Of a stretch of DNA of 64,000 bases, positions 1 through 11,303 are shown piece after piece. The notes below the pieces were generated by a model, which was not told the DNA's origin, ran no database searches, and was given only the letters and a program-made list of their open reading frames with translations. Source of the DNA: Myoxocephalus aenaeus (lineage: Eukaryota > Chordata > Actinopteri > Perciformes > Cottidae); the NCBI GenBank assembly GCA_038501785.1, contig JBAMJR010000053.1, positions 1,627,001-1,691,000 of the forward strand. Direction: 5' to 3'. Each line of letters starts with the position of its first letter. The stretch's first letter is position 1. A program made the translations under genes and the position numbers.

Positions 1-827
1 TGACACAACTCATCCTCATGTGAACAGGGCGGCCTCTGACCCCGCTGATAAAAGCAAACATAAACTAATCACGAAGGTGACGACTTTCTACGACCTTTTT
101 CCAATTATAGCGCGCCGTCTCTTTATTTGACTCCAGCGTCTGCCATGTTGCCGTTTTCCCATTGTCGCTATTCCTGATGTGCTTCATTCGCTGCTGTTAA
201 ATCCTGAAGGCCTCGTTATGGGAAACGGCTTCTTTTGGTTCTCTGTGCACAGAGAGAAAGTGATGATGATAACAGAGACTGCTTTATTTACCCTGATCTG
301 TTTGGGTCGCTGAGAAGGGAAGCGACGGACTACTGCTACTATTTCTACTGGAAGTCGTTCAACTATTTTTTTGTGATTACTGTCCAGCGGGAATATAGTC
401 GGAAGCTGTGGGCTCAGAGCCAAAGGCTACATATCTGTCAGCCAGGTCAGCTTTTTCTGCCACTTGTTCCTGATATGCAGCAGCACATGTGGAGCATACT
501 CATCTGCATCCTGCTGCATCTCACATGAAGACATTAAACATCCTGATATGAAGTAATAGTTCATATTTTCCTCCATTTATCTAACCGCTACCAACATTTT
601 AATCTGGTTCATGAATGTTTTCCTGTTTTCCTGTTAGATCAGTGGCCCCCAACAAAAGCAGACATTTAGCATTTATATATAAATCTACAAATACAAAGCT
701 TGTGTGAATCCCATTAGACATGTTGGATTCATCAAATATTAATCAAGGATTTTATTCTTAAACACAAATAGATCAGTCCAATATGGCGAGCTTGTGTCTA
801 ATACAACAACTGCAGACATTTTTTACA
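1..827. other. No gene recognised
   Basis: AT-rich anonymous sequence with short ORFs only; no splice-consistent coding exon, RNA gene or complete mobile element was seen. Confidence 0.6.
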
Positions 828-1121
828 GGGTTATACATATATACATACATATAACATACACATATATATTAAATTATTTATATATCATACACATATATAA
901 TATATACATACATATATGTTATATACATATATATAATGTGTGTATATGTATGTTATATATATATACACACATACATACACACACACACACACATATACAT
1001 ACATATAAGTATATACATATAAGTATATACATATATATAATACATATACATATATAACATACACATATATATATATAACATACACATATATATTATATAT
1101 TGTTATATATATAACATACAC

Positions 1122-1176
<55 letters not shown>
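828..1176. repeat. (TA)n/(TACA)n simple-repeat tract
   Basis: About 350 bp of alternating TA, TACA and CA units, ending in a pure (AT)n run into which the neighbouring hAT element inserted. Confidence 0.9.
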
Positions 1177-1179
<3 letters not shown>

Positions 1180-2520
1180 TGCTGTCATATTAGCGCGTTA
1201 TTAGCGCGTTATTAACGGCGTTAAAGCAAACCAATTTTAACGCCGTCAATTTTATTAACGGCGTTAACGCATTTTAAGTTTTCAATTTTTTTTCTCGCGA
1301 GCACCACGCCGGATGTAGGTCAACCGGAAGCAAAACAATAGGCACGCCGTTTGGGCTTGGAAGCTAGGCTAACGTAGGGTGACCAACGTCCTCTTATTCA
1401 GGGATTCCAAATGCAGGGATTCCAAAAACGTCCGGGATTTTGCCTCGGCGGGGCGCCCACCTGAAGAAACCCCCCGCCCCCCTGTAATTTTCTCTATAGC
1501 TCCAGATCACAAGTCGTCATTTAAGTTTCTCTTTCCTATAGAACAGGTCTACACCTTGTTCTGTTATTAAACTAAACGGCCGTATTTTATTGATCTTATC
1601 TACACTGTGGGCAGCTTGTCACGTCGGTCTCTAAATGGTCGCGTTAACACTTCTCCTTTGCCCTGCGTCGCGCACAGCAGAGTTCTGCCTGATGCGCACA
1701 CACACGTGCGCGCGCACACACAGGTGAGCGCTGGTCGCACACACAGCAGCGGACAGAGAGCGTCGACAAATATGTCGCGTGAAAAGCAGACCGCTATATC
1801 TGCGTTTTAAACGCTCCCAGGGTGAAGATGGCAACAGCAGCTCTCCTGTGAGGAGCACCGGAGCAGCTCTCTGAACCCAGAGCAGCTCTCTGAACCCAGA
1901 GCAGCTCTCTGAACACAGAGCAGCTCTCTGAACCCAGAGCAGCTCTCTGAACACAGAGCAGCTCTCCTGCTCAGGTGAAGTCTCCGTGACGTCCTTTCTG
2001 CTGCTGCGTGTCTCAAAACAGAAAACAGATCTCAGCTCAACGTTGAACATGAATTGTATCAAATCTACAACCCCGTTTATAAAGATGTGTAGAGGCTCAC
2101 TGCTCCACTAATACTGATGCAACCTGATGCTCACATATCTGCACTCATTCTGTTTTGTTTGGCAAAAAAAAAAAAATAGCTTATTGTTTTCCACAATGTA
2201 AATTTCAGGTAAACCCTTGTTTACCTGAAATGTGCACTTTATAATTCTATTTTGTAAACCCTTGTTTACCTGAAATGTGCACTTTATAATTCTATTTTGT
2301 AAACCCTTGTTTACCTGAAATGTGCAGTAATTTGATTTTGTACCGCCCTGTTTGGCAGTTGTTTTTCAATAAAATAAAGCAAGGCAATCCACTTTTTCAT
2401 GTTGATAAGAGCATTAAAATGCAAAAAAAAAAATTGCGATTAATTGCGATTAATCGCGAGTTAACTATGACATAAATGCGATTAATCGCGATTAAATATT
2501 TTAATCGTTTGACAGCACTA
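1177..2520 (-). mobile_element. Non-autonomous hAT element with TAGTGCTGTCA ends
   Basis: Terminal repeats TAGTGCTGTCA and TGACAGCACTA bound 1344 bp. Both flanks are ATATATAT, consistent with an 8-bp duplication but not provable inside an AT repeat. Subterminal GCGATTAATCGC and GTTAACGCCGTTAA arrays are shared, in opposite orientation, with the element at 60290-63017. It contains a 19-bp minisatellite (six units of GAGCAGCTCTCTGAACCCA, 1861-1974) and three copies of a roughly 47-bp unit (about 2205-2330). No transposase is visible. Confidence 0.8.
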
Positions 2521-4273
2521 ATATATATATATATATATATACTATGCTAGTATGGTACTATTGGGCTTAAAAAGAGCAACACAGGAGATTAATGAATACA
2601 GGAAGATTGTATTACTAGGGTGGGTACTTGGGTACTTCCTAAATGTCAAGGACACAAATGGCTGATAGAAAACTGTAGGATTCACTGCACACCTTTTGAA
2701 TAACGTTATAGCCATCACAGATAAATAATGACATTTTGTTTTCACGACGATCAGGAACAATTTATTATTGCACTTTCATTAAGTTTGGGGGGGCTGTTGC
2801 AGGGGACAGGCTAAAAGAAGATGGTCAAACATGATGCAGCAGATGCAGATGTATACTGACGCTTAGTCTCTAATTGGGTGAGACTTCAAGATCCCTGGAT
2901 CCTACACTTCCCCCAATGCAACTCTAGTATCTTTTGAGACACTCCATGTAACAGGAGCCCAGTGTGTAACACCGGCTGTTAAAATGTGTGGTCCCTGTGC
3001 ACAATACAAGATAACTCAAGTGATTCTTCCAGGATGAAATATTGACCCTTTCTAATATAAATCCCAGACACACTGTAGTGGCCAAAGGTTGTGCAGCAAA
3101 GGTGATGTGGTGAGCACATACAAAGTCATGCCATTTAGAGGAAAGCCATTTAATTAAATATAAAGAAAAGAGGTCATATAAACAAGATGCCAAGAGGTGC
3201 CTGTAGATTTCTATGAAAATAGAAACAATGTATATTTACATAGCTGAGGAGGATGCGTATAAGGATGCTTATAAACCATATTTTATTGTAGAAAAGTTAA
3301 CAGAAGTCTTCAATCTCTTGTTTCAGCTCCTAATCAAATGAGAAGAGCAGGAAAGGACAATAGATTAGAAACAGTAAAGTATGGTTAGGCAAAAGTAACC
3401 ATCTAATGTATGTTAATAGTGTACGATATTCATTTAATTAATACTGGATAACAATGGCAATATTCCATGTTCAGGCTACAAGTAATCATTACATTTCACT
3501 ATCAAACATAAGGCTGCAATACCAAGAGCCTCCTTTAATGCAGACATGTTTTACACATCATCATTAAGGTTATTAGTTTGTTATACATGTGCCTGTCTTG
3601 CTATGACAAGTCAATATCTCCAATAAGAAAGGTTACATCTGCTCATCAGTACAGTCCAATACTAACGTGTATTAGTGAAGTTTTGTCGTAGTCTCGTCTG
3701 TGTCTATAGATGCTCTGGCGGAGCAGGACATAGAGTCTCTGCAGCTGGTCGACCTCGAACCCTTCAGTCTTGACCATTTCAAAAAATGTGACACTATTTT
3801 GAAAACAATGTCAGAAATGTGTTCTATGTTATTTAGGAAAATTATGGGGGACATAATACAGTCCCCCATAATTTTCCTTGAAGGAGAAATGGGTCTGGGT
3901 TCTTATGGAATGCTAAGAGGGTCTTAAGTGCAGTATTTAAACGGATACATTCATTCAAAACAATTCGCAAATTAATCAACAAAGAAAGGCTAATTATTGA
4001 ATGTCATTCGTTTTTGTTGTTTTTTTCAAATAGGAGAATGCTAAGATCTCCAATTAAGTAATTGCAACCAACTTGAATGCTATCAGCTGTAATATTGGTT
4101 GAAACTAAGAACACTAAATACAAAAAAGCCCTGGTGGAAATTACCTAACTTTGCATTTACGACCAACAGTCATTTTCATGCGTTTCAGGCAGCGTATCTG
4201 ACATTTAAACAATATGATGGAGTTGAGGAAATGCATTACCGTGCAGTGGGGCCTGGCAGCGAAACACAGTCTT
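2521..4273. other. No gene recognised
   Basis: Anonymous AT-rich sequence after a short (AT)n run. The only structured item is a perfect 18-bp-arm hairpin at 3835-3878 with an 8-nt loop. A 75-codon ORF at 3700-3927 runs into that hairpin and has no recognisable similarity. Confidence 0.55.
3835..3878. repeat. Perfect inverted repeat, 18-bp arms
   Basis: AGGAAAATTATGGGGGAC at 3835-3852 is exactly complementary to 3861-3878, with an 8-nt loop. Confidence 0.9.
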
Positions 4274-4513
4274 TCACTGTCGGAGGTCAACACGCCCCTC
4301 ACTTTCTTCTTCCTCCTCCTCCTCCTTCTCGCCATCTTCCTCCACTTCTACATCTTCTTCCTTCTCTTTGTTGTGATCATCCTCATTCCCTCCTGTGAAT
4401 TAAGAAAAGGTAGAACTATTATTTCAAACAATTCTTAATACCTAATCCATCTCACCTTGGTTCTCTTCCCCAGTGGCTTTACTCTCCACATCTGTCCTCC
4501 GAGACCTGGTCAT
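4274..4513 (-). CDS. Possible two-exon acidic 58-aa ORF
   Basis: Unrecognised. Exon 4513-4456 starts MTRSRRTDVESKATGEENQ and ends in a good donor (CAAG|GTGAG), phase 1. Exon 4392-4274 follows a CACAG acceptor in the matching phase and reads GNEDDHNKEKEEDVEVEEDG, then a Glu run and EGRVDLRQ before TGA. The intron is only 63 nt. The composition resembles acidic nuclear proteins, but the Glu-rich part is a GAA/GAG-rich simple tract, so a chance ORF is possible. Confidence 0.3.
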
Positions 4514-4704
4514 CCTGCTGCTGGTGTACACACTGAGCTGCTGAGAAGAAGCAGGTCACATGCTGATTAATTCACAGTTTAGAAGCTTGTTAAGCATTAT
4601 TAAACCGCAAAATCACCTGCTGTCTACATACACACGAGGATTACACAACGCAACATGGAGCTTTAAATGACGCTTATTGTGTTTTTCTTTTTACCTCTTT
4701 TTTT

Positions 4705-4915
4705 TTTTTTAAGAGTCCTTTATTAATCCCACAGTGGGGAAATTACTCTCTGCATTTTACCATCCTAAGTAATGAAGGAGCAGTGTGCTGCTGTGAAGCT
4801 CTGGGGCTTCAGGGTCTTGCTCAAGGACACTTCAACATGAAACTATGGAGAACAGGGATGAACCGCTACCTTGTGGTTTCAGGACGACCACTCTCCCCAT
4901 GAACATGATAACTTT
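4705..4915. mobile_element. LINE 3'-tail-like fragment
   Basis: Poly-T, then CCTTTATTAATCCCACAGTGGGGAAATT-type sequence in two halves, then GTCTTGCTCAAGGACACTT. This arrangement is a common dispersed teleost LINE 3' end (from memory; clade not resolved). A related stretch occurs at 17975-18100. Confidence 0.5.
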
Positions 4916-4920
4916 ACATA

Positions 4921-5264
4921 CCGTACTTTTCGGGTTATAAGCCGCTACTGCCTTCGGTCAGTGTCCCCGACAGCTCCCCGCTGTAGCCAGCTGGGGCTCC
5001 TGCTAGCGCTCCGTCACTTCCCCGCTAACTTCCGCTAGCTCCCTGAAAACCACCGAAGGTAGCGGGACCAGGCTCGACACCCGACTTGGGCAGAGGGGAC
5101 GCGGGCAGTAGCAGCAGCAGCGGGCAGTAGCAGCAGCAGTGGCCGGTAGCAGCAGAAGCGCTATCTAGCAGCGCTACTAGCAGCGCTAGCTAGCAGCGCT
5201 ACTAGTTTGCTACAGCGGGGACACTGATCAGCCGTAGGAGCGGCTTGTAACCCGAAAAGTACGG
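4921..5264. mobile_element. Short TIR element (MITE) flanked by TA
   Basis: Left end CCGTACTTTTCGGGTTATAA is repeated inverted at the right end (ending 5264), and TA flanks both sides (4919-4920, 5265-5266). The 344-bp interior is GC-rich with AGC/CAG runs. Part of it (about 4985-5110) is repeated at about 24830-24920. Superfamily not assigned. Confidence 0.65.
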
Positions 5265-5339
5265 TAGTACAAAAATACAAAGTACACGGACATAAAACCT
5301 CATTAATAAATACATGGAGAAATGCCTGTACTTTCCTGG

Positions 5340-5894
5340 AAATGTTTACGTTACGCCGTTAACAGGTTACGCTGCGCGACTCGCCGATTCTTGGCGTTTT
5401 GCTAAAAGCCTCCGTGAGATCTCCGTGAGGTCGGCTTTTCTGCTGCTGCGTCTCTCAAGCTCAACATTGAGCATGAATTGAGAACAATATGTGTAGAGGA
5501 AAGCAGCTCTGCAGCCACTAATACTGATACAACCTGATGCTCACACATCTGCACTCATTTTGTTTTGCACAGGTTGAACGTTATTGTTTTTATCTTGAAA
5601 ATATATTCAGTGCAAAACAGGTTAAATGCAGCCACAATAGGTAATTTTTTTTTGCCAAATATTAACTTTATTTGCATTGTTCTAACAAAGTGATTGCACA
5701 TGTTATTCGTTTTTGTCTGATGGAGCGATCTGGTTTACTTGAAAGGGATTTCCATTTTCTTTATTCTATTATTTGAAAAAGCACGGATGGAGGAGTCACA
5801 AAAGGTTGGACCATTTTGTTATAATTTTGTTGGGGCCCGAACATTTTTCTTCCTCCAAAGTGGGGCCTGACAGAAAAAGGTTTAAGAACTACTG
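5340..5894 (-). mobile_element. hAT remnant related to the CAGTGTTTTTCAACC family
   Basis: Ends at GGTTTAAGAACTACTG, a typical hAT terminus. The interior (about 5400-5580 and 5690-5735) is shared, in reverse orientation, with the elements at 29756, 56557 and 61034. The opposite terminus was not found. Confidence 0.5.
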
Positions 5895-7882
5895 GGTTAG
5901 TTCAACATTTGGGGAAATAAACCGCTCTGATTTCTTCTTGAGAAATAGGTAAAAGATTGATACCAGTCTCATACATGTCCGTTGAATATGAAGTTTTCCT
6001 GGAAATGTAGGAAGAATACAAACTTTATTCCGTAGCACAGTGAGAGTATTTATCCTTAAAACATCTGTCTCTGGGACTGAAGAGGCCTCCCGTTTCCCAG
6101 CAGCACATGAACACTTAAAACATTGACTTTTGCCACGTGGCTCTGGGGAGCCATCCCGGTCGTACTGCGAGCGCTGATCTGAGACCAGCAATACACGAGA
6201 CACTCGTATCGAGGTATAAAGCTATAAAGTTCCTGTATTTACCACCATTTCTGCTTCTTTCAACATGAATGCAGTGGACTTATTAAAGCACCAATGTGAC
6301 TGCAAGCAGCCTGAAGACAATGTCCCCACACAACAAAACTGAATTGTCAATTACATTTAGAGGGAAACGTATTCCCTCCCAGATTACATTTGTTTTTAGA
6401 CTTCAGAATACATTTCTAGTCATCAGCGGAAGTCTGAGTAGCACAAAGAGCTCTCATAGCTCTTCATACAACACAATATACTGGCCGGTCTCCAACCACT
6501 GGACTTTTTTAATTCAACATTGACCACACCTGCCCTACTGGCAGACATAGAGAATATAAACAAATATAAACAAAATGTCACTTAAAGGCTTCCAACATTG
6601 TTCTCACAACATAGAATTTAGAAATAGAAAGCACATTCAGAACAATGTTTCTGACCTTGCTCCCTGTAATTGTCCTTCTGGAAATGAACCTCTTGATCGC
6701 GTCACGTTGATTGAAAGTTGGCTTCCAGGGAATTAAGTGGCTCTTGTGGGGTTTTTTGGCTGCAGAGATTTCTCGATTCCGTCCTGAAGTTGACGGTTAA
6801 ATGTCCTCGTGTTCAGCTCGTTTTGGCTGTTTGGTTCTGAAACACACCGTTAAGAACATGTGCTTGAATCTTCTTCATGGATATTACAATCTATATTGAG
6901 AATTACCTCATTTGTTAGTGGCAGTGTTAAGGTTTTTAAGGATTTTATGTTGTGTATGTGTGATGTATCATATCTGCATAACACTTAATGTAAACCTGGG
7001 TCTTCACATCCTAAACTCTACAGCACCATCTAGTGGACACAGGAAGTATTACGTGTCTCAGACTCATTTCTGTCATATTTCAGACTTAAAAACTTAAAGA
7101 TTGTATTGTAGGCCTTTTCTATACTGACAGTATCTCAGATTATATAAACTGTCTAACAACAAATACATTATTGCAATTAGTTTGACAGAATAGAGAAATG
7201 TATATTGTTCCATAACAGCATGATTTCCCTTAAATCTGGAAAATGGAAATGGAGTCCCTGGAATCAACTGCAATGAGTTATGAATATTTAGTAAAGGCTT
7301 TACTAAATATTCATTATATAGATTGTATATATCTGTATTTATGTATAAGAAAAACAAAAGAGACTCTTTATTTATACATATAAAATCATTTTAGTTAAAA
7401 TTGGAATTACTGTCCGGAGCCCAATTTAGATACTGGAGTAAATAATATGCAGCACAAAGTACAAAATAATTTCTGCAACACAATCATTTATTTTAATTTG
7501 AGTTATTTTAGTTTAATTGTACCATTTGAGGCCTTGAGATAAATCTCGTCAAATGTAAGTCTGAAAAGGGAATATCACTCTTGATATGCTGACAACCTCC
7601 AAAGCTCATAAATGCACCGTGACGAGTCACAGGTTAAATAAAAAGAGGAAACCACGGCTCTGTATGACTCGGACTTCATTGAAACAAATGTAAACATATT
7701 AAAAGTGATTTTTAATTTAAATCTTTAAACTTTAGCTAAATATAAATGGATGAGAGTGAGAAATGTGATCAGACTCATGATTTAAAACCACAAACCTATT
7801 TCTTAATATTCAAAGTTAGAGTTGATTGTAATTGTTAGCAAGCTTCACTGAACTGATCTTTAACTTAGATTAACACTATAAC

Positions 7883-7883
<1 letters not shown>
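5895..7883. other. No gene recognised
   Basis: Anonymous sequence; only short ORFs without splice context or recognisable motifs. Confidence 0.55.

Positions 7884-7951
<68 letters not shown>
7884..7951. repeat. (TG)n microsatellite
   Basis: About 34 uninterrupted TG units. Confidence 0.97.
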
Positions 7952-7952
<1 letters not shown>

Positions 7953-8127
7953 CTCAAGGAAGATGGAACTTAATAAAAATTCAAAGTTTGGACATTATAT
8001 TCTCAATTTATTTGACAAGGTACTCAAGGCACTTTACATGGTGGAAACAAACAACAGAAGCAACAACTATTAAACAAGAGAGATGACATAACAGTAAGAA
8101 ACTAAACTAAAAGATAGTTAAGTAGCA

Positions 8128-8409
8128 TCACAGGTTAAAAGCAGATTTCAATAAATGAGTTTTAAGAGCCGTTTTGAAAGTGGTGAGTGACGGAGAATGT
8201 CTGAGGAGATGGAGAGAGTTCCAGAGGGATGGGCAGCATGGAGAAGAAGGATTTTTTGTGACGTTCTTGACGTGGCGTTCAAAGTCCAGATAAAGCCACG
8301 ACACATGGAAACCTGTGAGGCGAGAATTCATAAAAGGAGAGAGAAGAGGAGAGAAGAGCTCAGTGTATCCTAAGATGTCCCCAGCAGTCTCGGCCTGCAG
8401 CAACAGCAT
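8128..8409 (-). mobile_element. LINE ORF2 C-terminal fragment
   Basis: A 93-codon minus-strand ORF contains LWNSLHLLRHSPSLTTFKTA, matching the conserved C-terminus of L2/CR1-type reverse transcriptase proteins (WNSLP...LR..SL..FK..LKT.L). The rest of the LINE is absent; similarity extends non-coding to about 8010. Confidence 0.65.
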
Positions 8410-8419
8410 CTCCAGGGTC

Positions 8420-10300
8420 CAACACAGCTGTTACAGGTTTAACTCCATAAACATAAAAATGACATCATCGCGATCAGCAGTCTTCTCTCTGTTGAGAATA
8501 GTATTTTGGTGCTTGGACTCGTTTTTGCAGCATGTCAAGCAGCAGCTTTCTCGCTGACTATTAATGGCGTCAGTTTTAATAACAGCCTCATAACAGCTTT
8601 ACAATCATTTGATCATTTACATTGACACTATTAGACGTCTTTTAAAAAGGCTGAGTCGGCAACTTCTGTGTTATTTGGCCGTTTGATAGTCGAGAGCAAC
8701 GGCTGGTATTTACTAAATTATTAATTTATATAAATGAGAATCGAATATGATGAATAATCTTTCTCAAAAAATTTAATTGAATTAAATTAAATGAAACTAT
8801 ATTTCTGAATCTCTTGAATTATACAAATCATCATCACAAAATAACACAAGCTTCGTTTTCTGCAGAATCTGAACTTCCATTTCAGCTCATAACACCTTGT
8901 TAGAAAGATTCTAAAGGAACGACATGGAGACATGAAAGTGACGTTGCAGCTCAACACCTTTCACTCACTGACAGTTTGATCCAAACTGGTTTCAGTTATT
9001 TTAAGAATGATAATATGACCTGAAGTGAACGCTGCTGTTCATTTCCTGCTCGTTACATTTAGTAACCAGACTTCTGTCACTTCAGAATCCAACGCTGCAA
9101 GTTCAAACCAGAGTTTGACCTTTGACCTTTAGAGTCTCACTAATATCTCTCACCATGGCTTCATGTTTCAGCTTTTTAATTAGTAAGCCGTATAGAGATG
9201 ACTATGAGAAAAGTATTTCTCTGAATGCTTCTTAATAGTGTTGACTTTCAGGTTATTTATGTTGGATATGAGCAGCTCTACACAATTAATTTACATTTAA
9301 TTATGTATAAAAATAGATAATAAAACATAAACTTAAATTCATACTTGAGCCTATTCAGACAGGATGTATTATTTCAGTTTTTTTCATCTCATACGTCTGA
9401 GATCTTTCCACATTAATAAAGCCCCGACTACCTGCAGTTATTCAGAGACACTTTTCTTTTTAAAAGTCTTTATACATAGATTATGTTTACTGAGTTTCAT
9501 AAACTTAGCTCTCAGTAAGACAACTGAAGTAATAGAAAATGAACGTTAGTGATCAATTCGTTATCAGTCAACTCACACAATGACAGAAATAGACTGGTAA
9601 ATAATGCTAATATTAAAATTATCCTTAAACCCCTCAGTGATAAGATTACATGTTTTTTACTGTAGAATATAATTGTTTATTACAGAACAAGCTCCTGTCG
9701 TTAATCTAAAATACCATTTGGAACTTCTTTTATGACGTAACATTGATCATTTTATTGATCAGCTTCAGTTTAGATAAAATCACAACTTCTTCTTTATAGT
9801 CACCATCATGTCATGCAAGTGTATTAATACTGTATATATTGAACCAAAGGCAGAAACATTTATTTGATTTCACATTCATTTTATTTTATTGTGTATGAAA
9901 GGGAGACACCTGATCACCAGGAGAAACCCTTTCATGATTGTTTAAAGTTCATAATTTAGAGTTTCCAATTAGCTGAATATTTTTTTTCTTTTTGTGGGAG
10001 GAAACCTGAGTACCAGGGGAAAACCCACGCAGACACAGAGAGAATATCCAAACTCCACACAGACAGAAAGAGGAAAGAATCTGTGTATGGAGCCAAATCC
10101 AGGCAAGAGTTTTGATCATTTGAAGAAGAAAAAATTAACCTGAAAGTTCAAGTTTTGGTCTTCAACAGAAATAAATAAATAAATAAAAATAAGTGTACTA
10201 CCCAAAACAAATATTGGGGTTACATATAATTTAGATTCAGTTCTGGAATTCTTTGAATAAAATATCTGAACTTTCAGGTTCAAATCCTTTTTTCAAATGA
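8420..10300. other. No gene recognised; dispersed repeat fragments near the right end
   Basis: AT-rich anonymous DNA. At 9985-10060 lies a fragment of a common teleost repeat (GTGGGAGGAAACCTGAGTACC and so on). A second module of what appears to be the same family follows at about 10310-10375. Confidence 0.45.
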
Positions 10301-10309
10301 TCAAAGCTA

Positions 10310-10375
10310 TTGCCCTGGATCTGACTCCAGATCTGTGAGGCTGCAGCGCTAACCACTGAGCCACTGTGTCGCCCG
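10310..10375 (-). mobile_element. Short dispersed-repeat fragment
   Basis: On the minus strand GGGCGACACAGTGGCTCAGT and GTTAGCGCTGCAGCCTCACA match a widespread teleost repeat start, known to me from memory as a SINE-like family. Confidence 0.4.
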
Positions 10376-10463
10376 GAAGGAGGGAGAGAGGGAAACAGAG
10401 GGAGGAAAGATGGAGAGAGCGATACACAACGTATTGACAACGGGTCCTTGTCGATACGTTTAC

Positions 10464-10568
10464 CTGACTCAACAGAGGTCCAAGAAAGACCCGGGCTGAG
10501 GATCTGGCTCCTCCCGTCCTGCAGCAGGGTTCTACATCTTTGGCCCAATCAATCAAATCGTCGTCCAA
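10464..10568 (-). other. Exon-like block, 35 codons
   Basis: An ATTTCAG acceptor, 105 open nt and a CAG|GTAAAC donor, phase 0-0, encoding LDDDLIDWAKDVEPCC and so on to GPLLSQ. It lies 0.7 kb downstream of the unrecognised gene. No start codon or partner exon can be assigned with confidence. Confidence 0.25.
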
Positions 10569-10863
10569 CTGAAATATATTGAACCAGAGAGGCAGAAACA
10601 TAGAACATTTATTTAAAAATCCTTAGAAAATAAATGTAAACATAAATCATCCATCACTATGAAAAAAATGATATTTACCTTTTTAAATAAGAGGGTTCTT
10701 CTCTCTCCTCCTCTCCTACCTTCCAACCTCCTCTCTCCTCCGTCCTCCTCTCTTTGTAAAAACAAATAAAAAAAAGTGAAATAAATGAAAAATCTTCAGA
10801 GAATGAATGTAAACATATAAATCATCCATCAGTATGAAAAAAAAGATAGAAATGTATATTTAC

Positions 10864-10902
10864 CTTTTTAATAAGAGGGTTCACTTTCTCCACCTCCTCC
10901 TC
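10864..10902 (-). other. Exon-like block, 13 codons, with a diverged copy nearby
   Basis: TGTAG acceptor and AAAAAG|GTAAAT donor around 39 nt that can read EEEVEKVNPLIKK. A diverged copy of the block and its flanks lies at about 10676-10760, so it is part of a small tandem duplication. Another frame reads into a stop, so coding status is unclear. Confidence 0.2.
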
Positions 10903-10908
10903 CTACAT

Positions 10909-11155
10909 AGAATAAAACTTACCAGAGCTAAAACAACTTAATACATGAAATAAAACTTAACATATCCAAAACTTGATACATGAAATACAACTTACCAGAG
11001 CTAAAACAACTTAATACATGAAATAAAACTTACCAGAGCTAAAACAACTTCATACATGAAATAAAACTTAACATATCCAAAACTTGATACATGAAATACA
11101 ACTTAACACATCTAAAAAAGCATTATACATCAAATAAAACTTAACGCATCAAAAA
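10909..11155. repeat. Minisatellite of about 36-bp units
   Basis: About seven variant copies of a unit like CATGAAATAAAACTTACC followed by AGAGCTAAAACAACTTAATA (plus strand). On the minus strand three units carry a TTGTTTTAG acceptor and a GTAAG donor just 5 nt apart. Confidence 0.85.
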
Positions 11156-11248
11156 AAGTTATGCATCTAAAACTGTTTGTTTATATGTGTATACATGCAG
11201 AAGAAAGTCAAGTTTTTTTTGTTTTGTTTTTTGTTTTTTTAAGAAGAA

Positions 11249-11251
11249 AGT

Positions 11252-11301
<50 letters not shown>
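11249..11301. repeat. (GT)n microsatellite abutting a stop codon
   Basis: GT repeat that begins immediately after the stop codon of the unrecognised minus-strand gene. Confidence 0.95.

Positions 11302-11303
<2 letters not shown>

Noticed and set aside
3700..3927. 75-codon ORF beginning MSIDALAEQDIESLQLVDLE
   Set aside because: Looks protein-like at first, but it continues through a perfect hairpin, and no splice partner or family could be recognised.
7886..8086. Cys-Val and His-Thr repeat ORFs here and at 18.5, 25.9, 41.2, 49.4 and 58.9 kb
   Set aside because: Translations of (TG)n or (CA)n microsatellites.
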